The notes under the pieces: generated by a model
What the model was told of the DNA's origin: nothing
The model's input: only the letters and a program-made list of their open reading frames with translations
Database searches by the model: none
Shown here: piece by piece, positions 42,998 through 51,586 of the stretch
Layout of the letters: each line of letters starts with the position of its first letter
Position numbering within the stretch: position 1 is the first letter of the stretch
Made by a program: the position numbers and the translations under genes
NCBI RefSeq assembly: GCF_008795955.1
Contig: NZ_VMHN01000002.1
Location: forward strand, 434,001-498,000
Direction of reading: 5' to 3'
DNA length: 64,000 nt
Origin: Marinobacter denitrificans
Lineage (GTDB): Bacteria > Pseudomonadota > Gammaproteobacteria > Pseudomonadales > Oleiphilaceae

Positions 42998-45789
42998 GAC
43001 GCCTGCCGTACCTTTGTCTGACCCTGTTGCTGGCTGGCGAGAGCACCATGGCCCAGGAGTCTTTTCGGGTAGAACTGGGGCGCGATGGCGAAACCATCGG
43101 CGATATGCGGCCGGTGTTTCTCGAGTTTAAATCCCGCCCCATGCCCGCCATATCTCCCGCTGAAGTGGCACGGCGCTACCAGCGGCTGTTCGATAACTCT
43201 GATGAGCCTGAAGTACGGATTGATGCACTGAACCGTTTATCGAATATCCAGAAGGTCACTGAGCAGGACGTCAGTTTCAGCAGTGAGCGAGAACAGCAGG
43301 TATATCGTCAGGCCCTGGACAGCTACGAGTCCATTCTTGACCGGGGGGCCTATCAGGGCCGGCTTGATGAGTTGCTGTACCAGATGGCCAAAGCCCATGC
43401 CTACACCGGGCAGGGGGAAGAGTCTATCGATCGTCTGCGCCAGCTTGTGGGCCTGTACCCCTCTTCGTCCCTCGTCCCGGAAGCAAGGTTCCGCATTGCT
43501 GAATCGGCATTCTCGGCCGGCGACTATGCCGTGGCTGAGTCTGAGTACAGCCGCGTAATCTCAGGGGATGGGGCGGAAAGTCTCAAAACCAAGGCGCAAT
43601 ACATGCAGGGCTGGAGCCAGTACAAACAGGGCCCTTCCGCATGGGAAAGAGCCGGGGAAACGTTTCTCGCTGTACTGGATCGCTTCAGTGATGAGACCGA
43701 CAGCTTTCGCCAGATCCCTGCCAATGAGGCCGGGTTGGTCAACGACACCTTCCGGATTGTTGCGCTGATGGCCGCAGATGCCAGAGGGGCTGAGTCACTG
43801 GCTCAATGGTTGAACAGGGCTGGCGGCAAGGGCTACGACTATCTGCTTTATGATCGCCTCGCTGACTACTATGCCGGCAAGGCCAGATACCAGGAGAGTG
43901 TGGCGGTCAACCGCCGCTTTGTTGAAAAGCATCCGAACCACCCCGCAGTCCCCGCATTCCTTGCCCAGAACGTGGACGTCTGGCTGATGGCCGGGCGGTC
44001 AGATCAGGCGCGGGAAGCGCGGGCGCACTACGTAAACGCGTTTGCGGACGACGAGCGCTACCGGATGATTACCGGGGCTGACCGTCAGCGTTGGCAGGAT
44101 TTCAGCCGCCTGTTGGCAGACTACCATTACGACCAGGCGGAAGAAGCACCGGCTCACCTCAGGCAGCAACAGTTTCAGCTGGCCGCAGACTACTACCGCC
44201 AGCTGGCGTCACGGATTACCGACCCAGGGGAAGTCCTCAGGCTTTCCGGGGATGCGTTCCTGCAGGCGGGAGAGTATCAGGATGCACTTACCGCGTTCCG
44301 GCATGCTGCTTATGAAAAGGGTGACTATTCCGGTGCCTCCGATGCAGCCTGGGCTGCGGTAGTGCTTCAGCGCGGAGCCGTTGACAGCCGCTATGCACTG
44401 GCTGCCACCTTGGACGATCTGGCGCAGGAAGCAGACCGTTTTGCCGCGAACTTTCCTCAGGATCGACGCCTACCGGGACTGCACGCCGATGTTGCCAACC
44501 GGATGCAGGCGCAGAATCGTCAGGCCGACGCATTGCGCTTTGCTGAGGCCGCCATTGCCCATCCGGCGGCCAATGTTCAGGAACGGTACAGTGCCTGGCT
44601 GGTTTCCGGAAACGCATACGTTGCCAGTGAGTCGTTTGGTTTGGCTGAAAACGCCTGGCGCGAGTCTTTGGCGTTACTGGAATCCCGTGAATTGTATGAC
44701 AGACAGGGCGAAGACAGCCAAAGTCTCCAGCGCCAACTGGCAAGCAGTATCTACTATCAGGGCGAGCAGGCTGCCACAGAGGGCAAAACAGATCAGGCTG
44801 TTGCCCATTATCAGCGGGTGGAGTCAGTGCTCCCGGGCTCTGATATTGCCATCAAGGGCCGTTACGACGCGGCCAATACGTTGCTAAAAGCGCAGCAATG
44901 GCAGGCGGCGGTCAATGAGCTAAATCGTTTCCGTGCCGACTATCCGCAACATGAGCTTTCCAACACCGTCAGTGAAAAGCTGGTATTTGCCTACCAGTCA
45001 TCAGAGCAACCCGTTCGGGCCGCAGACGAACTAATGACAGAGAGAGGGGGCGAGTCACCATCGTGGGAGCGTCAGCTCAGAGCAGCCGAGCTGTATCATC
45101 AGGCCAGTGCCTTTGAACGGCGCAACCGCATTTATGTGGCATGGCTGAACAGTGATGCAGTCGCTCTTACCCTATCCGATGCTGACACCCACCTACGCAA
45201 TCAAACAATGCGCCAGCGCCTGGTAGAGGGTGGTGTTGAGCCATACAGGTATCGCGCCGAGCTGGTTGAGCAGGAACTGGCCAGCCAGTGGCGCTCGGAG
45301 GATACCCTCACCTGGGCCGGACGGGCCGCGATGGTGTTGGGTGAACGCGAAGCGGAGCGGTTTGCAGAAGTGGCTTTGCAACATCCCCTGGGGCCCTCGC
45401 TCGAGAAAAAACAGCAGGCCCTGGAGGCAGCCCGGTCGCGCCTGTCGCAGGCTGAACAGCTTGATGGTGACGCCCTGGGCTCGGAAATTCTGTATCGGCG
45501 GGCTGAACTCTACCGGGTAATGGCAGACGACCTGATGGCCTCAGAAGCGCCTTCAGAACTGAACGAGCTCGAGACGATGCAGTATCAGATGCTGCTGGAG
45601 GAAGAGGCTTATCCGTTTGAAGAGAAAGCCATCAAGCTGCATGCCAGGAACCATCAGCGGGTGGCGGACGGTGTGTTCGATCATTGGGTCGAGCAAAGTC
45701 TTCAGGTGCTGGCAAAACTGTTTCCCGGCCGCTATGAGCGGGACGTTCGATGGATGACATGGAATGAGGAGCCCAATGATGGTGCCTGA
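42994..45789 (+). CDS. Large TPR-repeat exported protein (operon gene 3)
   Basis: This 931-residue protein has a short signal (LPYLCLTLLLAGESTMAQ) and then almost entirely TPR-like repeats. Examples are LLYQMAKAHAYTGQGEESID, ARFRIAESAFSAGDYAVAES and LRLSGDAFLQAGEYQDALTA. It starts with GTG at 42994, coupled by GTGA to the previous stop, and its 3' end overlaps the next gene by 11 bases. Its size, repeats and place recall GltD/GltE-type outer-membrane or periplasmic TPR proteins of the Myxococcus motility machine, though the correspondence is inference. It lacks a lipobox, so it is probably soluble in the periplasm. Confidence 0.75.
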   Translation: MRRLPYLCLTLLLAGESTMAQESFRVELGRDGETIGDMRPVFLEFKSRPMPAISPAEVARRYQRLFDNSDEPEVRIDALNRLSNIQKVTEQDVSFSSEREQQVYRQALDSYESILDRGAYQGRLDELLYQMAKAHAYTGQGEESIDRLRQLVGLYPSSSLVPEARFRIAESAFSAGDYAVAESEYSRVISGDGAESLKTKAQYMQGWSQYKQGPSAWERAGETFLAVLDRFSDETDSFRQIPANEAGLVNDTFRIVALMAADARGAESLAQWLNRAGGKGYDYLLYDRLADYYAGKARYQESVAVNRRFVEKHPNHPAVPAFLAQNVDVWLMAGRSDQAREARAHYVNAFADDERYRMITGADRQRWQDFSRLLADYHYDQAEEAPAHLRQQQFQLAADYYRQLASRITDPGEVLRLSGDAFLQAGEYQDALTAFRHAAYEKGDYSGASDAAWAAVVLQRGAVDSRYALAATLDDLAQEADRFAANFPQDRRLPGLHADVANRMQAQNRQADALRFAEAAIAHPAANVQERYSAWLVSGNAYVASESFGLAENAWRESLALLESRELYDRQGEDSQSLQRQLASSIYYQGEQAATEGKTDQAVAHYQRVESVLPGSDIAIKGRYDAANTLLKAQQWQAAVNELNRFRADYPQHELSNTVSEKLVFAYQSSEQPVRAADELMTERGGESPSWERQLRAAELYHQASAFERRNRIYVAWLNSDAVALTLSDADTHLRNQTMRQRLVEGGVEPYRYRAELVEQELASQWRSEDTLTWAGRAAMVLGEREAERFAEVALQHPLGPSLEKKQQALEAARSRLSQAEQLDGDALGSEILYRRAELYRVMADDLMASEAPSELNELETMQYQMLLEEEAYPFEEKAIKLHARNHQRVADGVFDHWVEQSLQVLAKLFPGRYERDVRWMTWNEEPNDGA

Positions 45790-46249
45790 TGTGCTTCGCT
45801 CCCTGGTGGTGATGTCGTGTCTTGTTGTGCTTGTCACCGGATGTGCCAGTACGCCCGAGCCTCTCCCGGCGGAGGATAACAGCGCCGAGGCAGGAAATCT
45901 GGTTCGCGAGGCATGGCAGGCGCAGCAACAGGGCAACACCGACAGTGCACTGGATCAGTACCGCCAGGCTTTCAGCCTGGACCCGGGCAATGCCATGACG
46001 GCGAACAACCTGGCCTTGCTGTTGCGGGAACAGGGGCGTTTCGCTGAGGCCGTATCGATACTTAAAAAAGGCCTGGAACATTCGCCGGATACGGAAGAGC
46101 TGCATTACAACCTGGCGGTTATCTCCGAGCTTTATCTGCTCGACCTGGATACCGCCTTACGTCACTACCGGATTTATAAGGATCTTTCCAAAGCCGAAGG
46201 TAAACAGGTGGCCGGCTGGATTGCGGACCTGGAAAGGAGGGTCGAATAG
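45779..46249 (+). CDS. TPR lipoprotein (operon gene 4)
   Basis: This lipoprotein of about 156 residues has the lipobox LVTGC after a short hydrophobic segment. Two or three TPR units follow (NLVREAWQAQQQGNTDSALD, AMTANNLALLLREQGRFAEA, TEELHYNLAVISELYLLDLD). I chose ATG 45779 because GAGGAG (45766-45771) is seven bases upstream. ATG 45776 is also possible. It overlaps the preceding gene by 11 bases and directly precedes the next. A small TPR lipoprotein next to TolQR-type genes fits a Glt-like outer-membrane module. Confidence 0.8.
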   Translation: MVPDVLRSLVVMSCLVVLVTGCASTPEPLPAEDNSAEAGNLVREAWQAQQQGNTDSALDQYRQAFSLDPGNAMTANNLALLLREQGRFAEAVSILKKGLEHSPDTEELHYNLAVISELYLLDLDTALRHYRIYKDLSKAEGKQVAGWIADLERRVE

Positions 46250-46567
46250 ATGAGCAAAACCGTCCTGATAACCGTTACCGGGCTGATCGGGCTGCTGGCA
46301 GCCATCTCACCAAAGGCTCTGGCGACGGAAAGTGAAACCGTAGCGCTTGCGGTGGAGGGCATTACCCGGCACACCGGGGACGATGACCCGGCAGTGCTCT
46401 ACATTCTGCCCTGGCAGCCACCGACCCTCCCGCGCCGCACCCGGGCGGAGCTGGAGGCCGGTAATGAAGAATTGCTTGAACCCAAGGATCCGTTGACGCT
46501 GGAGCGTCACCGGAGATTTCGTGAAACGCTGAATCCATCACTGGATTCCATCCTGTCCCTGCAGTGA
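46250..46567 (+). CDS. Small exported protein of unknown function (operon gene 5)
   Basis: This 105-residue protein has a signal peptide (LITVTGLIGLLAAISPKALA). The mature part is acidic and Pro-rich (AVLYILPWQPPTLPRRTRAE), and a C-terminal region holds RHRRFRETLNPSLDSIL. It begins at the base after the previous stop and ends 16 bases before exbB. No family is recognised. Translation coupling suggests it is part of the same complex. Confidence 0.7.
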   Translation: MSKTVLITVTGLIGLLAAISPKALATESETVALAVEGITRHTGDDDPAVLYILPWQPPTLPRRTRAELEAGNEELLEPKDPLTLERHRRFRETLNPSLDSILSLQ

Positions 46568-46583
46568 AAACGGGAGTCTGAAT

Positions 46584-47234
46584 ATGCTGGAAACTGTTGT
46601 TCGTTTTTTTCAGGAAGGTGGCCCCTTCATGTATCCGATCGCCATGGTGTTGGCCGTGGGCCTGGCCATCACGATTGAGCGGTTTGTATATCTGGCGTCG
46701 GTGCGTCGCCGGAACCGGGTGGCGTTCGAGAAAGGCATCCTGCCGCTCTTGCGAAAGCGGGACTACCAGCGTGCCATGAAAGCGGCCAGCAGTTCCGACA
46801 GCGCCATCGCGTCCATTATGAGTGCCGGTATCGGCAGGCTCCTGAACAATCACCCTCGCGAAGATGTGGAATACGCCATGGAAGAGGGGCTGATGGAAGT
46901 ACTGCCCAGGCTGGAAAAGCGCACCCAGTACCTTGCGACCCTTGCCAACGTCGCCACCCTGCTGGGGCTGCTTGGTACCATCATCGGCCTGATTGCCGCA
47001 TTCACGGCGGTGGCCGCGGCAGACCCGTCACAGAAGGCATCGCTGTTGTCGGAAAGCATTTCCGTTGCGATGAATACCACCGCCTTCGGGCTGATGTCCG
47101 CCATTCCGTTACTGATGTTCCACGCGTTGCTCCAGACCCGTACCAATGAAATAGTCGACAGTTTCGAAATGGCCGGCGTGAAGCTATTGAACATCATTTC
47201 CGAGCAGTCTTCACCACGACAGTCCGCCGCCTGA
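46584..47234 (+). CDS. ExbB/TolQ/MotA-type proton channel protein (operon gene 6)
   Basis: This 216-residue protein belongs to the ExbB/TolQ family, inner-membrane channels that turn proton flow into force on a periplasmic partner. TM1 is MYPIAMVLAVGLAITIERFV. A cytoplasmic loop follows, then TM2 in LATLANVATLLGLLGTIIGL. TM3 contains the conserved Thr-Thr in AMNTTAFGLMSAIPLLMF. It is the only ExbB in the operon, with two ExbD proteins encoded next. The layout matches the AglR-AglQ-AglS trio of Myxococcus. Confidence 0.92.
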   Translation: MLETVVRFFQEGGPFMYPIAMVLAVGLAITIERFVYLASVRRRNRVAFEKGILPLLRKRDYQRAMKAASSSDSAIASIMSAGIGRLLNNHPREDVEYAMEEGLMEVLPRLEKRTQYLATLANVATLLGLLGTIIGLIAAFTAVAAADPSQKASLLSESISVAMNTTAFGLMSAIPLLMFHALLQTRTNEIVDSFEMAGVKLLNIISEQSSPRQSAA

Positions 47235-47249
47235 GCTGGGGTTCGCAGT

Positions 47250-47765
47250 ATGAGACGAAAGCATCGCAGGCTTGCCAGCAACCCGGAACTGGACATTACG
47301 CCGTTCCTGAATCTGATGATCGTGCTGGTGCCGGTTCTTTTGTTGGGCATGGTGTTCAGCCAGATCCGCATGATTGAACTGAACTTCCCCGGCATGGAAG
47401 CTGGAGAGGCACCGGAGGCTGAGGAGCTGCGGCTTGTGGTCGCCCTGATTCCGGAGGGTCTGGAAGTGCTGGACAGTGAGCGCGGTGTAATTCGGACCCT
47501 ACCGCTGGTTGAGGGAGAGCAGGATTTCGACGGCCTGCGGGAAACCCTGAAACAGATCAAGGAACGGGTTCCTGACAAGACCGATATCGTCCTTGAGGTC
47601 GGCCCCGATGTTGACTATCAGACACTCGTCACCACCATGGATACCCTTCGTTCCTACCCTGCCGTGGTGGCCGCCAGTGTGGTCGAAGGGGAACTGTTTC
47701 CCGACGTTGCCCTGGCCGACGCACCGGAAGACCGGATGCTGACGGGCACAGGGGAGGGTGCATGA
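47250..47765 (+). CDS. ExbD/TolR-type protein with Asn in place of the channel Asp (operon gene 7)
   Basis: This 171-residue protein has a basic N-terminus (RRKHRRLASN), one membrane helix (LMIVLVPVLLLGMVF) and a periplasmic domain. The ExbD core motif here reads LDITPFLNLMIVL. In ExbD/TolR the residue aligned with Asn21 is the Asp that carries protons (E. coli ExbD: T-P-L-V-D-V). So the second ExbD (47762) must supply the Asp, or this one is structural. The stop overlaps the next gene's start by four bases. The Asp-to-Asn change is read from sequence. The functional conclusion is inference. Confidence 0.88.
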   Translation: MRRKHRRLASNPELDITPFLNLMIVLVPVLLLGMVFSQIRMIELNFPGMEAGEAPEAEELRLVVALIPEGLEVLDSERGVIRTLPLVEGEQDFDGLRETLKQIKERVPDKTDIVLEVGPDVDYQTLVTTMDTLRSYPAVVAASVVEGELFPDVALADAPEDRMLTGTGEGA

Positions 47766-48256
47766 AAACATCTCGCCGCGCCCGCCGAATGCAGAGACAC
47801 TACCGGCGCATGCACCGGCCTGGTGGCCTCAATCTGGTATCCCTGATGGATATCTTCACCATTCTGGTGTTCTTTCTGATGGTGAACTCTTCCGATGTGA
47901 AAGTAATGCAGAATACGGCCGAGGTGTCGCTTCCAGAGTCCACCGCCAAGAATGACGCTGTGGAATCCATGATGGTGCAGGTGATTGGCCAGTCTATTCT
48001 GGTTCAGGGTCGTGAAGTGGCGCGGCTGGACAGTATCGAGACCGGCGACAGGACGATCGGCGGGCTGGCGGAAGAACTTGCATGGGTCAGGGACCGCAGG
48101 GGAGATGTGCCAGAGCAGGGTCACGAAGTGACTATTATGGCTGGGCGCACGACTGACTACCGGCTGCTGCGAAAGATCATGCAGACCTGTATCGATGAAG
48201 ATTTCCGCCAGGTACGGCTGGCCGTGGAGTCAGCCGGGGAGGTAACCAGTGGCTGA
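47762..48256 (+). CDS. ExbD/TolR-type protein with the channel Asp (operon gene 8)
   Basis: This 164-residue protein has a basic N-terminus (KTSRRARRMQRHYRRMHR) and one membrane helix. The helix motif is LVSLMDIFTILVFFLMV, where Asp30 aligns with the conserved ExbD Asp. The periplasmic part includes MMVQVIGQSILVQGREVARL. It pairs with the Asn-bearing ExbD from the previous gene, probably making a heterodimer inside an ExbB pentamer. It overlaps the preceding gene by four bases and the next by eight. Confidence 0.9.
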   Translation: MKTSRRARRMQRHYRRMHRPGGLNLVSLMDIFTILVFFLMVNSSDVKVMQNTAEVSLPESTAKNDAVESMMVQVIGQSILVQGREVARLDSIETGDRTIGGLAEELAWVRDRRGDVPEQGHEVTIMAGRTTDYRLLRKIMQTCIDEDFRQVRLAVESAGEVTSG

Positions 48257-49211
48257 CCGACAGAATCTGTCTTCCGGGTTGCCCTGGGGTGCGGAGAAGG
48301 GGGAACGCCGCCGGTTTGTGCTGGCCCTTGTCGTCATGCTTGCGGTGTTTCTCCCCCCGGCATTACTCATTCCGACCCTGGATCTTCCGGAGCCGGATCG
48401 CAGTGAGGCTGAAACGATACCGCCCCAGTTGGCGCGTATGGTAGAGCAGCCAGAGCCTCCGAAGCCGGTCGTTCTGCCAGAACCGGAGCCAGAACCAGAA
48501 CCCGAAGAGCCTGCCGCGCCGGAGCCGCAAGCCCCAGCCCCGCCGGTTGCCGAGACCGTCGAAGAAACGCCATCACCGGCGCCTGACCGGCCCGAGCCAG
48601 AACAGAGCGTGGAGCAGGCTCGCGAAACCGCGTCGCGTTCAGGGCTCCTGGCCATGAAGGATCAGCTAGCAAGTATGCGTGCGCCGGAACAGGACAGGGT
48701 GGAAACTCTTTCTGCAAATGTCGATGCTGCCGGTGCCTCCGATTCCAGCGAGCTGTTCGCGGCTGAAGCTGACAGGGCTTCAGCTCTGGCTGGCAGTGGC
48801 GGTGTAAGCCGTGAATTGGCCCCGGAAGCGGAAGTCGCCGTTGCCGGCCACGAAGTCCGGGAGGTCGAAATGGCGCAGGAAGCGGCGCCTGAGCCGGCAG
48901 CAGCGAAGGATGCAGGGCCGGGTGAACGCGCCATGAGTAACATCCGCCAGGTGTTTGATGCCCAGAAAACTGCGCTGTATTCGCTCTATCGCAGGGAATT
49001 GAGACAGGACCCGACCCTGGAGGGCAAAGTTATGCTGGAGCTGGTGATCGAGCCCGATGGCTCCGTCTCCCGCTGCGAGGTGGTGAGTTCAGAGCTGGAC
49101 AATGATCACCTGGAGCAGCGTATCGCCACACGGGTACGCCTGTTCAATTTTGGTCAGGACGATGTGGAAACCCGCACAGTGAGATTCCCCATCGATTTCC
49201 TGCCAGGCTAG
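48249..49211 (+). CDS. TonB-like protein with AgmX/PglI-type C-terminal domain (operon gene 9)
   Basis: This 320-residue protein has an N-terminal membrane segment (VLALVVMLAVFLPPALLIPT). A Pro/Glu linker follows (about 60-120, as in TonB/TolA), then a C-terminal domain (about 220-320) with SNIRQVFDAQKTALYSLYRR and LEGKVMLELVIEPDGSVSRC ending VRFPIDFLPG. This matches the AgmX/PglI C-terminal domain of the Myxococcus gliding system (GltG/GltI/GltJ type). The start is GTG 48249, with GGGAGG nearby. It spans the periplasm and should transmit ExbB/ExbD force to outer-membrane partners. It ends four bases into the convergent MaoC gene. Confidence 0.87.
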   Translation: MADRQNLSSGLPWGAEKGERRRFVLALVVMLAVFLPPALLIPTLDLPEPDRSEAETIPPQLARMVEQPEPPKPVVLPEPEPEPEPEEPAAPEPQAPAPPVAETVEETPSPAPDRPEPEQSVEQARETASRSGLLAMKDQLASMRAPEQDRVETLSANVDAAGASDSSELFAAEADRASALAGSGGVSRELAPEAEVAVAGHEVREVEMAQEAAPEPAAAKDAGPGERAMSNIRQVFDAQKTALYSLYRRELRQDPTLEGKVMLELVIEPDGSVSRCEVVSSELDNDHLEQRIATRVRLFNFGQDDVETRTVRFPIDFLPG

Positions 49212-49693
49212 CGCTCAATGGTGATTTTGGGCAGGCGGGGTTTGCTGAATGACATTTTCTGGGTGGGGGCGATCACCTTCGCCTCGCCTGTGACTACCTG
49301 CTCATCATTCTGATTACGAACATCGCACGCCAGGGTGACGCGGTTCTTTCGTTCCTTGGCCAGCACTTTCAGGTGGACGGTGAGGGTGTCGTCCAGTTTT
49401 ACCGGGCGCTTGAACGCCAGGCTCTGCTCCAGATAGATAGTGCCCGGGCCGGGCATCACGGTGGCCAGGGCTGCGGATATCAATGATCCACTCCACATGC
49501 CATGGGCAATGCGCTCCCGGAACGTGGATTCGGCGGCGAATTCGGAATCCAGGTGGACCGGATTAACATCACCGGATACTGCGGCAAAGAGCACCAGTTC
49601 ATCTTCGGTGAGCGTCTTTACAAAGGTTGCTGAGTCACCTTCCTGAAGTTCTTCGTAGGTAATGTTTTCAAGCGTATCGAGAGTATCGCTCAT
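49208..49693 (-). CDS. MaoC-like (R)-specific enoyl-CoA hydratase
   Basis: This 161-residue hot-dog-fold hydratase has the catalytic region FAAVSGDVNPVHLD (Asp and His), followed by RIAHGMWSGSLISAAL. Such PhaJ-like enzymes hydrate trans-2-enoyl-CoA to (R)-3-hydroxyacyl-CoA and link beta-oxidation to polyhydroxyalkanoate or other acyl pathways. It is divergent from the acyl-CoA ligase, which may feed it. CGGAG lies five bases before the ATG. It overlaps the AgmX-like gene by four bases at the convergent ends. Confidence 0.88.
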   Translation of the reverse strand: MSDTLDTLENITYEELQEGDSATFVKTLTEDELVLFAAVSGDVNPVHLDSEFAAESTFRERIAHGMWSGSLISAALATVMPGPGTIYLEQSLAFKRPVKLDDTLTVHLKVLAKERKNRVTLACDVRNQNDEQVVTGEAKVIAPTQKMSFSKPRLPKITIER

Positions 49694-49844
49694 ATGGGCT
49701 CCGCCGAGGGTCCTGGTGGGTAAACAGCCAATCTGGTTATTGGTTGTAAATGCTACAGTGCTGTTTCGAAAACTACCTCATCGTTCACAAAACTGCTATT
49801 CTCTCCCGACTTTTCGAGGCTGATACTTTTGTCTGGTTGATTTT

Positions 49845-49873
49845 TTGATCAAACCGATATCGGTACACATTAT
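49845..49873 (+). promoter_or_regulatory. Probable promoter of the acyl-CoA ligase with a palindrome in the spacer
   Basis: TTGATC (49845-49850) and CATTAT (49868-49873) are 17 bases apart. The spacer holds the perfect 12-base palindrome ACCGATATCGGT (49853-49864). A fatty-acid-responsive repressor could bind there and block transcription. It is not the usual PsrA motif. Confidence 0.5.
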
Positions 49874-49901
49874 AAGCACAAACGCCTAACAGGAGATGGT
49901 G

Positions 49902-51578
49902 ATGGATTTTGAGCAGTTCTATCAGGATAAATACCCCGCCGGTGTGTCTCGCGACGTAAACCTGGACAAGTACACCAGCATGGTGGACGTATTTGATCAG
50001 GCGGTGAAAAAGTACGCCGACCGGCCTGCCTTCAGCGCTGTTGGCGCTACGCTCACCTATCGCGATCTGGATACCCAGAGCCGTAATTTTGCCGCCTGGC
50101 TGCAGAACAAGACCGATCTGAAACCCGGGGACCGGATTGCGGTTCAGATGCCCAATGTCTCCCAGTACCCCGTTGTTGTCTTTGGTGCCATGCGCGCTGG
50201 CCTGATCGTGGTGAATACCAACCCACTGTATACCACCCGCGAGATGGAGCACCAGTTTAACGATTCTGGCGCTAAAGCGCTTGTCGTACTCGCCAACATG
50301 GCCAACAACGCCGAAAAAGTGCTCCCCCATACAGGCATCGAGCACGTTATCGTGACCGAAGTTGCAGACATGCACTCGCCCCTGAAGCGCACGCTGATGA
50401 ACGCGGCCGTAAAACACCTGAAGAAAATGGTGCCTGCCTATAATCTCCCCCAGGCCCACAAACTGCCAGCGGTGCTCAGCGCCGGCAGCAAGGAAAAGTT
50501 CACCCCGGTCGAATGCAAGAAAGACGATATCGCCGTATTGCAGTATACCGGGGGCACCACGGGTGTTGCCAAGGGCGCCATGCTGACCCATGGAAACCTG
50601 GTAGCAAACCTGTTGCAGGTTCGCCCGATGATGGAAGACACCGTAGAAGAGGGTAAGGAAGTGGTGGTCGCGCCGCTGCCGCTTTACCATATCTACTCGT
50701 TTACCCTGAACTGCGGCATCATGCTGGAAGCCGGCGCCCATAACGTGCTTATTCCGAACCCCCGTGATATTCCGGGCTTTGTGAAGGAGCTCAAGAACCA
50801 CAAGTTCACCGCGTTCCTGGGCCTGAACACCCTGTTTGTGGCGCTGTGTAACAACGAAGAGTTCCAGGATCTGGACTTCAGCGGCCTTAAGCTGACCTCC
50901 TCCGGCGGTATGGCTCTCACCAGCGACACCGCCAAGATGTGGCAGCGTGTGACCGGTTGTGAAATCAGTGAAGGTTACGGCATGACCGAGACCTCGCCTG
51001 TGGTTACCTTCAACCCCAACAGTGCCATTCAGCTCGGCACCATCGGCCTGCCGATTCCGGGTACCGAAATCAAGACCATTGACGATGACGGCAACGAGAC
51101 TCCGATTGGCGAGCCTGGCGAGCTGTGTGTGAAAGGCCCGCAGGTGATGCGCGGCTACTGGCAGCGTCCGGAAGATACCCAGAAGTCCTTTACTGATGAT
51201 GGCTTCCTGAAAACCGGCGATATCGCCCTGATTCAGGAAGATGGTTACATCCGTATCGTGGATCGCAAGAAGGACATGATTATCGTGTCTGGCTTCAATG
51301 TGTTCCCGAATGAAATAGAAGATGTTGTGAGCGGTCATCCAAAAGTGGTTGAATGTGCCGCAGTCGGCGTAGAAGATGCCAAAAGCGGCGAAGCCGTAAA
51401 GGTCTTCCTGGTACCCACCGCCGAAGGTGTTACAGAGAACGAACTGAAAGAGTTCTGTCGGGAACGCCTGACTGCCTACAAGGTGCCCAAGTCGTTCGAA
51501 TTCCGCGACGAGCTGCCAAAAACCAACGTTGGCAAGATCCTGCGCCGTGAGCTCCGGGACGAAGCCAACAACAAGTAA
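49902..51578 (+). CDS. Long-chain fatty acid--CoA ligase (FadD-like)
   Basis: This AMP-forming ligase of about 558 residues makes acyl-CoA from a fatty acid, ATP and CoA. Motifs are the ATP/AMP signature QYTGGTTGVAKGAML, ISEGYGMTETSPVV, LKTGDIALIQEDGY and the C-terminal hinge VDRKKDMIIVSGFNVFPNEI. PKTNVGKILRRELR carries the catalytic Lys. I chose ATG 49902, with AGGAG six bases upstream. An ATG at 49896 abuts the ribosome site. A palindrome in its promoter suggests control by a lipid-responsive factor. Substrate length preference is unknown. Confidence 0.92.
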   Translation: MDFEQFYQDKYPAGVSRDVNLDKYTSMVDVFDQAVKKYADRPAFSAVGATLTYRDLDTQSRNFAAWLQNKTDLKPGDRIAVQMPNVSQYPVVVFGAMRAGLIVVNTNPLYTTREMEHQFNDSGAKALVVLANMANNAEKVLPHTGIEHVIVTEVADMHSPLKRTLMNAAVKHLKKMVPAYNLPQAHKLPAVLSAGSKEKFTPVECKKDDIAVLQYTGGTTGVAKGAMLTHGNLVANLLQVRPMMEDTVEEGKEVVVAPLPLYHIYSFTLNCGIMLEAGAHNVLIPNPRDIPGFVKELKNHKFTAFLGLNTLFVALCNNEEFQDLDFSGLKLTSSGGMALTSDTAKMWQRVTGCEISEGYGMTETSPVVTFNPNSAIQLGTIGLPIPGTEIKTIDDDGNETPIGEPGELCVKGPQVMRGYWQRPEDTQKSFTDDGFLKTGDIALIQEDGYIRIVDRKKDMIIVSGFNVFPNEIEDVVSGHPKVVECAAVGVEDAKSGEAVKVFLVPTAEGVTENELKEFCRERLTAYKVPKSFEFRDELPKTNVGKILRRELRDEANNK

Positions 51579-51586
51579 AAGGCCCG

